DNA from: Janthinobacterium saanense
GTDB lineage: Bacteria; Pseudomonadota; Gammaproteobacteria; Burkholderiales; Burkholderiaceae_D
Assembly: GCF_014200675.1 (NCBI RefSeq)
Contig: NZ_JACHCI010000017.1
Coordinates: 1 to 64,000 of the forward strand
Length of the DNA stretch: 64,000 nt
Reading direction: 5' to 3'
Position numbers and translations under genes: made by a program. Below are positions 34,712 to 43,614 of this stretch, one piece after another. Positions within the stretch are counted from its first letter, which is position 1. Every line of letters begins with the position of its first letter. Below the pieces are notes generated by a model, which was not told the origin of the DNA, did not search any database, and worked only from the letters and a program-made list of their open reading frames with translations.

Positions 34712-35745
34712 AAGACGCTTTTGACGCAGCCATCCTGATCGGCCGTTTTCAACCGTTTCACAATGGCCATGCGGGCTTGCTGCAGGCAGCGCTGGCAACT
34801 GCGTCCACGGTGGTGGTGGTGCTGGGCTCGGCCTTCCATGCGCGCAGCCCGAAGAACCCTTTTACGTGGCAGGAACGCGCCGCCATGATCGCCGCCACCT
34901 TGCCCGAAGCGCAGCGCGAGCGTGTGCGCTATGTGGCCGTGCGCGATTACTACGATGATGGCTTGTGGGCCGATGCCGTACGGCGCGCCGTGGCGGGCAG
35001 CGTGCCAAAAGCGCAGCGTGTCACCTTGGTGGCTTGCTTCAAGGATGCCACCAGCTATTATCTGCACCACTTTCCCCACTGGCAGTTGCTGAACCAGGAA
35101 GTTGATGCGGGTCTCCCCATCGGCGCGACGGCGATCCGCAATGTGTTGTTCGAGGCGGAAAATATCGATGTGTCTCTAGGGGCCGTGGCGCAACTGCTGC
35201 CAGCGGCCATCAGCCAGTATTTGCGCGCCTGGACTTTATTGCCCTGGTACGCGCCGCTGGTGCTGGAACACCGCGCCATCGAAGCCTATAAAACGCGCTG
35301 GAAGAGCGCGCCCTATGCGCCCATCTTTTGCACCGTCGATGCGCTGGTGCAGACGGCTGGCCACGTTCTGCTGGTACGGCGCGGCGGCTATCCGGGCAAG
35401 GATTTATGGGCCTTGCCTGGCGGCTTTCTGGAACCGCGCGAACGGCTGTTGCAGGGCGCCCTGCGCGAACTGGCCGAAGAAACGCAGCTGGGCGTGCTGG
35501 CACCGACCCTGATCGAGGCATTGGTGGGCGTGGCCGTGTTCGACCACCCCGACCGCAGCCAGCGCGGGCGCACCATCACCCACGCGCATTACTTTGATTT
35601 GCAGACCACGCAGCTGCCGGCCGTCACGGCGGCCGACGATGCGGCGCTGGCGCAATGGGTGGCGGTGGCTGCCCTGCCTGACATGGAAGAGCAGTTCTTC
35701 GAGGACCATTTTCATATCCTCAACCACTTCCTGCAACTGACCTAG
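34708..35745 (+). CDS. nadM: Bifunctional NMN adenylyltransferase / Nudix hydrolase
   Basis: A 345-residue fusion. Residues 1-180 are a NadM-type nucleotidyltransferase (ILIGRFQPFHNGH, with the xxGH adenylyl-binding motif) making NAD from NMN. Residues 200-345 are a Nudix domain with the complete box GGFLEPRERLLQGALREL followed by AEET, which in homologues cleaves ADP-ribose or related nucleotides. The combination is known from cyanobacteria and many proteobacteria. Coupling to nadE suggests both act in one nicotinamide nucleotide pathway, possibly via amidated mononucleotides. No regulator is visible. Confidence 0.94.
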   Translation: MKDAFDAAILIGRFQPFHNGHAGLLQAALATASTVVVVLGSAFHARSPKNPFTWQERAAMIAATLPEAQRERVRYVAVRDYYDDGLWADAVRRAVAGSVPKAQRVTLVACFKDATSYYLHHFPHWQLLNQEVDAGLPIGATAIRNVLFEAENIDVSLGAVAQLLPAAISQYLRAWTLLPWYAPLVLEHRAIEAYKTRWKSAPYAPIFCTVDALVQTAGHVLLVRRGGYPGKDLWALPGGFLEPRERLLQGALRELAEETQLGVLAPTLIEALVGVAVFDHPDRSQRGRTITHAHYFDLQTTQLPAVTAADDAALAQWVAVAALPDMEEQFFEDHFHILNHFLQLT

Positions 35746-35747
35746 GC

Positions 35748-36608
35748 TCAGGAAGTCACCCTTTCCCAGCCATGGCGCACGGCAGCCTTGAAGTTTTCCC
35801 AGGTGGACTGGGGATAAGTATGCTCCCACGTGGAACGTAACTCAGGCTCCACTTCGTCCCACGGCCGGCCCCGGTAGCTGTCGCTGCCGGCCATCGAATG
35901 GCCGTAGCGGTAAGCGGGATCGTAGTCTTCGAAGCGCGCCCCGGTCGCACCGTAACTGACGTCCCAGTGGTTGCGGTAATACTGTTCATCGTCGTCATTG
36001 CTGCCAGGCAGGTTGTCGGCGCGCGGATAACTGCGCACATTGCTGCTACGGGGGATGCCCGATGCGCTGCTGTCGTCGCGGGCGAATTGCTGTGAGGCGC
36101 CGCTCAGATTGCCTTCCTGTGGGGTGGCGCCCAGCGGCGGCTGAGACAGGCTGCCCGATAGCGATGATGACGATGACTGCAGGCTGGCTCCGCTGGCCAT
36201 GCCACCGCCGAGGCTGCCGCTGAGATTGCCCCCCGTCCGCCACTGTTCGCCATGCTCATCGATATTGATGGGGCCGAAGTCTTCCACGATATCGCTGGCG
36301 CGGTCGATGTCGGCGTCGCTGGCGCTGGTCAGGGTCAGCACCACGTTGCCGCGCGCCACCGCTTCTGCATACACGTGGCGGTCTTCATGGCTGCCGAACA
36401 TGTCAGTGAAAAAATGCTTGATGCTGGCGACAAAACCGTCGTCATCGCGGCTGGTATCGATCGCGCTGGCCGATGCCGCGCCGCTATAGTCGCTGCTGCT
36501 ATCGTTGAGGCGGATATTGTCGCTGGCGTAGCCTGAACTGATGAGTTTCTGGCGCGCTTTTTCAGCTGCTTCCCGGTTGTCGAATACTGCCGCTAGTGTA
36601 TGTGCCAT
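35748..36608 (-). CDS. YflT/general stress-like protein with disordered linker
   Basis: A 286-residue acidic, soluble protein. Residues 1-110 form a domain like the general stress protein 17M (YflT) fold: HTLAAVFDNREAAEKARQKLISSGY, then VAYAEAVARGNVVLT-like text (here HVYAEAVARGNVVLTLT). A long Ser/Gly/Asp-rich linker (about 125-205) follows. The C-terminal block GHSMAGSDSYRGRPWDEVEPELRSTWEHTYP with WENFKAAVRHGWERVT is found in many proteobacterial stress proteins. ATG 36608 follows GGAGA. It shares only two bases with its convergent neighbour region. Its role is inferred to be stress-related, not known. Confidence 0.75.
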   Translation of the reverse strand: MAHTLAAVFDNREAAEKARQKLISSGYASDNIRLNDSSSDYSGAASASAIDTSRDDDGFVASIKHFFTDMFGSHEDRHVYAEAVARGNVVLTLTSASDADIDRASDIVEDFGPINIDEHGEQWRTGGNLSGSLGGGMASGASLQSSSSSLSGSLSQPPLGATPQEGNLSGASQQFARDDSSASGIPRSSNVRSYPRADNLPGSNDDDEQYYRNHWDVSYGATGARFEDYDPAYRYGHSMAGSDSYRGRPWDEVEPELRSTWEHTYPQSTWENFKAAVRHGWERVTS

Positions 36609-36769
36609 GATGGTCTCCGATCGTTGATGGATTGAGTTGCAAGCATCATTCGCTGAGGCCGCAGACTGCCCGGCACACACGCTGGCGTGGCGGGCAAGGT
36701 CTGCGGTTCATGGCCTTAGTCTAGGACGAGAAACGCCTGTCTGTCGTTCGTTTGCCCTGGGAAATCGTT

Positions 36770-37660
36770 TCACTTCTCTAGCAATTTTTCATCTGACAAG
36801 GCTTTATCCAGCAGGACCAGCATGGCCGTGGCTATCTCCTGCGCATGCGTTTCCAGCGCGAAGTGGCCCGTGTCGAGCAGGCGCACTTCGGCTTGCGGAT
36901 TGTCGCGCTGGAAGGCATGTGCGCCAGGTGGAATGAAGAAGGGATCGTGGCGGCCCCAGATGACCAGGGTCGGCGGCTGCCAGTCGCGGAAAAACTGCTG
37001 GAAGCGCGGATACAGTGCCAGGTTGGCCGCATAGTCGAGAAACAGGTCGAGCTGGATCTCGGCGTTGCCCGGGCGCCCCATCAGGGCCGCATCGAGGTGG
37101 TAGGCTTCCGGCGCCACCAGGCTGGCGTCGGGCGCGCCATGCGTGTATTGCCAGCGGGTCGCTTCCAGTTCCAGGAAGGGGCGGATGGCGTCGCGGTTGG
37201 CGACACTGGGGTCGGCCCAGTAGCGGCGGATCGGTTCCCAGGCCTCGCCCAGCCCCTCCAGGTAGGCATTGCCGTTTTGCGACACGAACGCCGTCACGCG
37301 CTGCGGCGCGCCAGCCGCCAGGCGCAAACCCACGGGCGCGCCGTAATCGAAGACGTACAGGGCGTAGCTGCTCAGCGACAGCGCTTGCACGAATGCTTCC
37401 ATGGTGGCGGCCAGCGCATCGAAACGGTAGACATACCCGCGTTCTGGCGGCACCGTGGTAAAGCCGAAGCCGGGCAAGTCCGGTGCGATCACGCGGTAGC
37501 GCGTGGCCAGTTGCGGGATCAGGTTGCGGTACATATGCGAGGACGAAGGAAAGCCGTGCAGCAGCAGCACGACGGGCGCGTCGAGCGGCCCGGCGGCGCG
37601 GTAAAAGACATCGACGCCATCGGCGCGGACGGTGTGGAAAGTAACTTGGGTAGTGGACAT
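36770..37660 (-). CDS. Alpha/beta hydrolase, haloalkane dehalogenase/epoxide hydrolase-like
   Basis: A 296-residue cytosolic alpha/beta hydrolase. The oxyanion motif is LLHGFPSSSHMYRNL. The nucleophile elbow is VFDYGAPVG with aspartate in place of serine, as in haloalkane dehalogenases and epoxide hydrolases. The catalytic acid is probably in IWGRHDPFF and the histidine in DTGHFALE. The cap region is at about residues 130-205. It lies 120 bases downstream of a GcvA-like LysR gene on the same strand, which may or may not control it. The substrate is unknown. Confidence 0.86.
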   Translation of the reverse strand: MSTTQVTFHTVRADGVDVFYRAAGPLDAPVVLLLHGFPSSSHMYRNLIPQLATRYRVIAPDLPGFGFTTVPPERGYVYRFDALAATMEAFVQALSLSSYALYVFDYGAPVGLRLAAGAPQRVTAFVSQNGNAYLEGLGEAWEPIRRYWADPSVANRDAIRPFLELEATRWQYTHGAPDASLVAPEAYHLDAALMGRPGNAEIQLDLFLDYAANLALYPRFQQFFRDWQPPTLVIWGRHDPFFIPPGAHAFQRDNPQAEVRLLDTGHFALETHAQEIATAMLVLLDKALSDEKLLEK

Positions 37661-37780
37661 GGTGGGTTCCTGGAGTGATGGCGGCGCGGTTGCGCTGCCC
37701 CTGACCGCACTATCGCCGCCGGGGATGGTCGCGGCAAATCAGATGATGTACGCCGCCGCCATAGAAAAACTATGTCGGCA

Positions 37781-38698
37781 TCAAGCGGGCGCCACTTCGG
37801 CCAGCAGCCAGTCGCGGAAGGCGGCGATGGCGGGCCGCTGGAAGGTCTCGGCGCGGCCCACGATGTAGTAGGCGAATTCGCAGGGCAGCGCGGGGCCGAA
37901 GGGGCGCACCAGGCGGCCGTCGGCCAGGTCTTTTTCCACCAGCATGCTGCGTCCCAGCGCCACGCCGCTGCCGGCGATGGCCGCCTGCATGACGGCGGCC
38001 GAATCGTTGATCTGCAAGCCGCGCTCGGCGTCGATGCTGCGGCTGTCCACGCCCGCGTAGGGCAGCCAGCTGCGCCAGCTGGGGTAGATGGGATTGCCGC
38101 GCATCGAGACATCGTGGATCAGCGCATGGTGGCGCAGGTCGGCGCCGCTGCGCAGTGGATGTTCGCCGCTCAGCAGCACCGGGCTGCAGATGGGGAAGAA
38201 GTCGTCACTGACCAGGCGCGTGGCCACCAGGCCGTCCCAGCGCCCGCTGCCATAGCGGATGCCGACATCGGCCTGGCCACTGTTGAAATCGACCAGGCGG
38301 CCATTCGTGTCGACCCGCAGATCGTACTGTGGATAACTGGCTTGAAAGCGTTCCAGCCTGGCCAGCAGCCATTTGTCGGCAAACGAGGGCGGCACCGTCA
38401 GCGCGATGGCGTCACGCCCTGCATCGTGTTTGACGCGCGCGACGGCCGCCGACAGCAGGTCGAAGCCTGCCTGCAAATCGGGCAGCATCAGGCTGGCCTG
38501 CGGCGTCAATTCCAGGCGCGCGGCGCCGCTTTGCGAGCGCAGGAACAATGGCGTGTCCAGCGCCTGTTCCAGGCTGCGCACCAGTTGGCCGACGGCGGCC
38601 GGCGTGACGTGCAATTCTTCGGCCGCGCGCACATAACTGCGGTGGCGGGCCGCCGCTTCAAAGGCGCGCAAGGCATTCAGGTGATTCGGTGCGCGCAT
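37781..38698 (-). CDS. LysR-family regulator, GcvA-like
   Basis: A 305-residue LysR regulator of the GcvA-like group, recognised by its opening LNALRAFEAAARHRSYVRAAEELHVTPAAVGQLVRSLE and by LTVPPSFADKWLLARLERF and GIRYGSGRWDGL in the effector domain. GcvA-type proteins control amino-acid and beta-lactamase genes, but this subgroup is large and varied. It is followed on the same strand by the dehalogenase-like hydrolase and preceded, also on the same strand, by another LysR gene 60 bases away, so two regulators sit in tandem. Confidence 0.9.
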   Translation of the reverse strand: MRAPNHLNALRAFEAAARHRSYVRAAEELHVTPAAVGQLVRSLEQALDTPLFLRSQSGAARLELTPQASLMLPDLQAGFDLLSAAVARVKHDAGRDAIALTVPPSFADKWLLARLERFQASYPQYDLRVDTNGRLVDFNSGQADVGIRYGSGRWDGLVATRLVSDDFFPICSPVLLSGEHPLRSGADLRHHALIHDVSMRGNPIYPSWRSWLPYAGVDSRSIDAERGLQINDSAAVMQAAIAGSGVALGRSMLVEKDLADGRLVRPFGPALPCEFAYYIVGRAETFQRPAIAAFRDWLLAEVAPA

Positions 38699-38758
38699 GG
38701 TCGATGAATGGCTGGCATGGTGGTGGTCAGGCGATGATGGCAGTTCGCCGGAGCAGCG

Positions 38759-39673
38759 TCAACCGCCCTCGCCTGCCGGTCCACCGACGAAGGCCCGCAA
38801 AAAATCGATAAAGGCGCGTACCTTTTCCGGCGTGTGCTGGGTGTTCGGATACACGGCGTACACGCCCTGCTGCGGAAACACCACTTCGGGCAGCAGATGG
38901 CGCAGGCGGCCGGCCCGCACCTCGCCCGCCACTTGCCAGTCGGGCAGCAACGCCACGCCGCAGCCACCGAGGGCAAAGCCCAGCAGCGCCGAGGCGGAAT
39001 CCGATTGCATCAGCGTGTCCTCCTGCGCCGCGAAGGTGGCGGGGCCGGCGGGCGTCTGCACGTCCCAGCGCAAGGGTGACGGCAACCGGCTGTGGGCCAG
39101 CCAGCGCGCCTGCTGCAAATCGTCGAGGCTGGCGATGGCCTGGCCGGGGCGGCTGGCCACATAGGCCGGCGAAGCGACGGGCCAGATCGCGTAGTGTTCT
39201 ACCAGCGAGGCGCGGTAGCTTGAATCGTTCAAGGAGCCCATGCGGATGGCCACGTCGTAGCGCCCGGAGATCAGGTCTTCATGCGAGGAGGACGAAGCAT
39301 GCTGGATCTGCAGTTGCGGGTGGGCAGCGGCAAACGCGATCAGCGCCGGCACCACCGTGCGGCTGCCATATTCAACCGTCGTCGTCAGGCGCAGCGTGCC
39401 GCGCAAGCCCTGATGGCCTTGCCTCGCTGTCTCGATGGCGCCGTGCGCCTCGCCCAGCACACGCTGGCAATCTTCATAAAAACGCCGTCCCACATCGGTC
39501 AGGGCCAGGCTGCGCGTGCTGCGGGTCAGCAGCGACACGCCCAGTTCCGCTTCCAGCTGCTTTAAATTGAAACTGACCACCGCCTTGCTCTGGCCCAGCA
39601 CGGCGGCGGCGGCCGTCAGCGAGCCGGCATCAACGATGGCGATGAAAATTCCGAGGCGGTCGAGACTGATCAT
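38759..39673 (-). CDS. LysR-family regulator of the adjacent MFS transporter
   Basis: A 304-residue LysR regulator of the CrgA/AaeR-like group (DRLGIFIAIVDAGSLTAAAAVLGQSKAVVSFNLKQLEAELG; effector domain with SGRYDVAIRMGSL and GFALGGCGVALLPDW). It faces the MFS transporter gene across 116 bases with a perfect inverted repeat 26 bases upstream of its own start, the standard layout for a regulator controlling itself and a divergent target. The effector is probably a substrate of the transporter. Confidence 0.92.
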   Translation of the reverse strand: MISLDRLGIFIAIVDAGSLTAAAAVLGQSKAVVSFNLKQLEAELGVSLLTRSTRSLALTDVGRRFYEDCQRVLGEAHGAIETARQGHQGLRGTLRLTTTVEYGSRTVVPALIAFAAAHPQLQIQHASSSSHEDLISGRYDVAIRMGSLNDSSYRASLVEHYAIWPVASPAYVASRPGQAIASLDDLQQARWLAHSRLPSPLRWDVQTPAGPATFAAQEDTLMQSDSASALLGFALGGCGVALLPDWQVAGEVRAGRLRHLLPEVVFPQQGVYAVYPNTQHTPEKVRAFIDFLRAFVGGPAGEGG

Positions 39674-39698
39674 GGCGGGAATAAAGGCGGCTAGCCTT

Positions 39699-39717
39699 TG
39701 TCAAAATATTTTTGACA
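39699..39717. promoter_or_regulatory. LysR-type operator
   Basis: TGTCAAAA-tat-TTTTGACA, a perfect 8-bp inverted repeat in the divergent region between the LysR gene and the MFS gene. It contains the T-N11-A symmetry expected of LysR sites. Confidence 0.7.
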
Positions 39718-39789
39718 GTGTAATCGGGGCTGGATACTTACGCAAATACTGCGTGGCGCTTAAGCTGGCCCTTTGCCATCGGGAGCACC

Positions 39790-41199
39790 ATGGAGTATCG
39801 CAAAAAAGTCGCTGCCATCTATTTGCTGGGGTTTTTCGTCGACCTGGTCAATATGTTCATCACCAGTGTCGCCTATCCCGGCATCGGCCATGCATTCGGT
39901 GCATCAGTGGCGCAGCTGGCCTGGATCAGCACCGCCTACATCCTCGGCCTGACCATCGTGATACCCGCCAGCGCATGGCTTGCTGCTTATTATGGCAGCA
40001 AAACAGTGTTTATATTCTCGTTGATAACATTTTTATTTGCCAGCGCCGGCGCCGGCCTGTCGCAGTCCATCGAAGCGCTGATCGCCTGGCGCTTGCTGCA
40101 AGGCCTGGGTGGCGGCCTGCTGATCCCGCTGGGACAAAGCATGACTTATCAACTGTACGCACCCGCCGAGCGCCCTGGCCTGTCGTCCGTCATCATGCTG
40201 GTGGGCTTGCTGGCGCCGGCCCTGTCGCCGGCCCTGGGCGGCCTGATCGTCGACAGCCTGTCGTGGCGTGCCATCTTTTACCTGAACCTGCCGTTTGCGG
40301 CGCTGGCGCTGCTGCTGGCCGCCTGCTGGCTGCACCCCGATCCGCCGCGCAGCAAGGCTGCTTCGCTCGATGTGGCTGGGCTGCTGGCAGGCAGCACGGC
40401 GATAACCCTGCTGTTGCTGGGCTTGACCATGCTGGGCTCACCGGGCGAGTGGCTGGCTGGCGCTACCGTGCTGGCGCTGGGCGCAGTGTGCGCCGTCGTC
40501 TACGTGCAGGGTGCCTTGAAAAAATCGACGCCGCTGCTCAATCTGCGGCTGGTGGCCGAGCCGCTGCTGCGCATATCCATGCTGATGTATCTGCTGGTGC
40601 CGGGTGTATTCATGGGTGTGAGCCTGCTGGCCATGCTGTATCTGCAGGGCGTGCTGGGCATGACGGCGTCGATGGCGGGCGGCCTGATGCTGCCGTGGGC
40701 GATTGCCTCTTTTGCCGCCATTTCGCTGACCGGTAAAAGCTATCGCCGGGTGGGCCCCAAGCCGCTGTTTATCGCTGGTGCGCTGCTGCAATCGGCCGGC
40801 ATGCTGATGCTGTTGCGCGTTCATTCTGCCAGCCAGATGGCGTGGTTGTCTGGCGCGTATGCGGTGATGGGTTTTGGCGGCGCCCTGTGCAGCAGCACGG
40901 CGCAAAGCACGGCCTTTTTGCGCATCGCCGACGGGCAACTGAGCCAGGCCAGCGCCGTGTGGAATATCAACCGCCAGATCGGCTTTTGCCTCGGTGTCGC
41001 GGTGCTCGGATTGCTGCTCAATTTCCTGCTGGCGCTGCACGGTATCGGCAGCCTGGAAGACCCCCGCGCAAGCGCTGTTTTTCACTGGTGTTTTGCGCTG
41101 GCCGCCGCCTCCTGTCTGCTGCCGCTGGTGCTGTGTTTGCGCATCGATAATCGCGCAGTATTGAACCTCTTGTTTCACTTTAATGAAAGTAAAAAATGA
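39790..41199 (+). CDS. MFS transporter, DHA2 (multidrug) type
   Basis: A 469-residue inner-membrane transporter with about 14 predicted helices, as in the DHA2 drug:proton antiporters. Motifs include LGFFVDLVNMFITSVAYPGIGHAFG in helix 1, WISTAYILGLTIVIPASAWLA, the LLQGLGGGLLIPLGQSM segment of helix 4-5 and SPALGGLIVDSLSWRAIF (motif C/D-like). It probably exports a hydrophobic toxic compound. The divergent LysR regulator and shared operator suggest inducible expression. Its stop overlaps the next gene by ATGA. Confidence 0.92.
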   Translation: MEYRKKVAAIYLLGFFVDLVNMFITSVAYPGIGHAFGASVAQLAWISTAYILGLTIVIPASAWLAAYYGSKTVFIFSLITFLFASAGAGLSQSIEALIAWRLLQGLGGGLLIPLGQSMTYQLYAPAERPGLSSVIMLVGLLAPALSPALGGLIVDSLSWRAIFYLNLPFAALALLLAACWLHPDPPRSKAASLDVAGLLAGSTAITLLLLGLTMLGSPGEWLAGATVLALGAVCAVVYVQGALKKSTPLLNLRLVAEPLLRISMLMYLLVPGVFMGVSLLAMLYLQGVLGMTASMAGGLMLPWAIASFAAISLTGKSYRRVGPKPLFIAGALLQSAGMLMLLRVHSASQMAWLSGAYAVMGFGGALCSSTAQSTAFLRIADGQLSQASAVWNINRQIGFCLGVAVLGLLLNFLLALHGIGSLEDPRASAVFHWCFALAAASCLLPLVLCLRIDNRAVLNLLFHFNESKK

Positions 41200-41594
41200 A
41201 CCATAAAAATCCGTATTTTGATGACGTGATGAGTACCCATGTCCTGATCCGTCAATGGCTGGGCGGCGAGGTCGCGGCGCCTGCATTGTGCGCCGATTTA
41301 CTGGCCCGTTTTTCGCCCGATTATTCGATGGTGACAAGCACTGGCAAGCAGCTCGATCACGCCAGCCTGACGGCGTTTTTCAGCAGCGCGGGCGGCAGCC
41401 GTCCGGGCCTGGCAATGGAAATTAGCGAGCTGCGTCTGATACAGCAAAGTGATGCTGGCGCGACCGTGTCCTACCGTGAAATCCAGACGCTGCCAGGTGC
41501 TGAAATCACCGAGCGATTTTCGACTGTCGTCTATGAAAAAACCGCAGATGGCACCCTGCTGTGGCGCCATCTGCACGAGACCTGGGCGGCGTGA
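41196..41594 (+). CDS. NTF2-like hypothetical protein
   Basis: A 132-residue protein coupled by a 4-base overlap to the MFS gene. It looks like an NTF2/SnoaL-type cone-shaped fold: an N-terminal helical part (VLIRQWLGGEVAAPALCADLLARFSPDYSMV), GKQLDHASLTAFFSSAGGSRPGL, then beta strands ending with FSTVVYEKTADGTLLWRHLHETW. No catalytic residues can be assigned. Translational coupling suggests it works with the transporter, perhaps in handling the exported compound, but this is a guess from position. Confidence 0.7.
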   Translation: MNHKNPYFDDVMSTHVLIRQWLGGEVAAPALCADLLARFSPDYSMVTSTGKQLDHASLTAFFSSAGGSRPGLAMEISELRLIQQSDAGATVSYREIQTLPGAEITERFSTVVYEKTADGTLLWRHLHETWAA

Positions 41595-41607
41595 AAACCA
41601 GGCTTTT

Positions 41608-42183
41608 TCAGCTCAAATCATGCAAGTCTTTTTGCAGTGCCGGACCGCAGCTGAACTGCGAAAAAACGACTTCCAGGCCACCGCGTTCCGGCGTGCAGCA
41701 CATGGGGCCAACCAGGTAGCGTTCAGCCACCGGAAACGGCGCCAGGCGCAGCAAAGGCCAGCGTTGTCCATCGGTGGAATACTGCACGCGGATCACGCCG
41801 GCAGCCACTGTGACGCGCAACCAGAATCCGTCTGGCATGGCGGGCGCCATGCTGACAGACCAATCCGAATTTTCCACTGTCAGCACACTACTCAGCAGCA
41901 GCTGTCCGTCGGAAAATTCGACGCCGAATTTGATCCATTTTTTCTCGTCGATACGCACCATCAAACCGGCCTGGTCGTACAGCGACGAGTACTGCGCAGC
42001 GACGTGGATTTGCGCTGTAAAATCACCGTCTGCGGGCAGACCAAAAAAATGCCCACTGTCGCGAATAAAACCGTACTGCGTCTTGCGCCAGAAATCGGTA
42101 TGCGCGTCCGTCGTCACGTGTAATTGCGTGGCGTGAGCCGCCTGTTTTTGCGGTGGATTAAGCCAGCTGCCCTGAGTAAACAT
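41608..42183 (-). CDS. DUF1349 protein
   Basis: A 191-residue cytosolic protein of the DUF1349 (YesU-like, concanavalin-like beta-sandwich) family: WRKTQYGFIRDSGHFFG, DFTAQIHVAAQYSSLYDQAGLMVRIDEKKWIKFGVEFSDG, then QRWPLLRLAPFP. The fold suggests carbohydrate binding but no activity is established. It starts 27 bases after the end of the efflux outer-membrane gene and may be the last gene of that operon. Confidence 0.82.
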   Translation of the reverse strand: MFTQGSWLNPPQKQAAHATQLHVTTDAHTDFWRKTQYGFIRDSGHFFGLPADGDFTAQIHVAAQYSSLYDQAGLMVRIDEKKWIKFGVEFSDGQLLLSSVLTVENSDWSVSMAPAMPDGFWLRVTVAAGVIRVQYSTDGQRWPLLRLAPFPVAERYLVGPMCCTPERGGLEVVFSQFSCGPALQKDLHDLS

Positions 42184-42210
42184 TGCGTCTTTTTTTTGAG
42201 GATGGAAAGA

Positions 42211-43605
42211 CTACATAGTTTGCCCCCATCCCAGCGCCTTGTACAGGGCAATCGCATCGACATACGAAGCCGTTTCCGCCTGCAGCGCATCGCGGCGTAT
42301 ATCGTACAAGGCGCGCTGGTTTTCCAGTACCGCCTGGTAGCTGCCGGCGCCGCCCTGGTAGCGCGTGCTGGCGATGTCCAGCGCCGCGCTGCCGTGGCGC
42401 GCCGATTGCAGCAGCGAGGCCAGGCGCGATTGATTTTCCACCAGCTGCGTGACCGCGTTTTCCAGGTCTTCCTGGGCCAATAAAATCGCTTGTTCATAGC
42501 GCGCCAGCGCTCCTTGCGCCAGCGCTTGCGTGCCGCGCACCCTGGCCCGTGCGCTGCCCAGGCGGAAGGTGGGGTAATTGACGGTTGGCGCAAGTTCGAA
42601 TGCGCGCGCACCGCCGTCAAACACGCTGCTGCCGCGCAGTGCAAAAAAGCCTAAAAATCCACCGAGGCTGACCCTTGGATACAGCTCCGCCTTGGCCGCG
42701 CCCACATCTTCGCTGGAAGCGGCCAGCAAGCGTTCGGCGCGCACCACGTCGGGCCGGTTTTTGATCAGCTGATTCACGTCACCCAAGGGTAGCTGGCCCG
42801 CCAGCGGCGCCTGTTCATACGCTGTCGTTGCCAGCGCAATCGCGCCCGGCGCCTGGCCGCTCAGCACATCGAGGCGGTACTGCGTTTGGCGCAGCAGCGC
42901 TTGCAGCGGCGGCAGTGCGGCCTCGCTGCGCGTCAGGTTGGCCAGCGCATTTTGCCGCTCTTCCGGCAAGCCGCTGCCGGCACGGATGCGCGCATCGATC
43001 AGTGCCACGGTATCGCGCCAGCTTTGCACCTGCGCCTGCGTCAGGGCCAGGTTTTGCTGGTGGCCCAGCGCCTCGTAATAATTGCGCGCAACATCGGCCG
43101 CAATCGTCAGTTGCAGTTGCCGCAGATCCGCCTGCGCGGCGTCGGCCTGCGCCTGTGCCGAGCGCGTGACATGGGCCAGGCGGCCGAACAGGTCGAGCTC
43201 CCATTGCGCATCGAAACCGAGGCGCGTGCTGCTGCTGGCAGCGCGGCTGTCCGGGCTATCTTGCTGCACCGTGCGCTGCCAGCCCGCCTGCGCTGTGACG
43301 GTGGGCAGTGCATCGAGCCGGCGTTCATCGAAGACGGCGCGCGCGGCCAGCAGATTGGCTTGTGCCTGCGCGATATCGCGGTTGTGTTCAAGCGCGCTGG
43401 CGATCAGTTGCGACAGGCGCGGGTCGTCAAAAAACGTCCACCAGTTATCTGTTTTGGCGACAGCTGAAAATTGCGTTTGCTGGGGGCTGGCCAGCGTAAT
43501 GGCCGGCGTGACTGGCGTGACATAGGCGGGCGTAACGGCGCAGCCGGCCAGCAGCACGGGAAGGCAAGAGGTAAAACCGGATAAAAAGTAACGGTAATTT
43601 TTCAT
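42211..43605 (-). CDS. RND efflux outer-membrane factor (OprM/NodT family)
   Basis: A 464-residue TolC-like outer-membrane lipoprotein that forms the exit duct of the pump. The signal peptide ends in the lipobox LPVLLAGC near residue 22. The two OEP repeats are visible as NWWTFFDDPRLSQLIASALEHNRDIAQAQANLLAARA and RPDVVRAERLLAASSEDVGAAKAELYPRVSL. Length is normal. It follows the permease gene by nine bases, completing the tripartite pump. Confidence 0.93.
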   Translation of the reverse strand: MKNYRYFLSGFTSCLPVLLAGCAVTPAYVTPVTPAITLASPQQTQFSAVAKTDNWWTFFDDPRLSQLIASALEHNRDIAQAQANLLAARAVFDERRLDALPTVTAQAGWQRTVQQDSPDSRAASSSTRLGFDAQWELDLFGRLAHVTRSAQAQADAAQADLRQLQLTIAADVARNYYEALGHQQNLALTQAQVQSWRDTVALIDARIRAGSGLPEERQNALANLTRSEAALPPLQALLRQTQYRLDVLSGQAPGAIALATTAYEQAPLAGQLPLGDVNQLIKNRPDVVRAERLLAASSEDVGAAKAELYPRVSLGGFLGFFALRGSSVFDGGARAFELAPTVNYPTFRLGSARARVRGTQALAQGALARYEQAILLAQEDLENAVTQLVENQSRLASLLQSARHGSAALDIASTRYQGGAGSYQAVLENQRALYDIRRDALQAETASYVDAIALYKALGWGQTM

Positions 43606-43614
43606 GGTGTTCCT

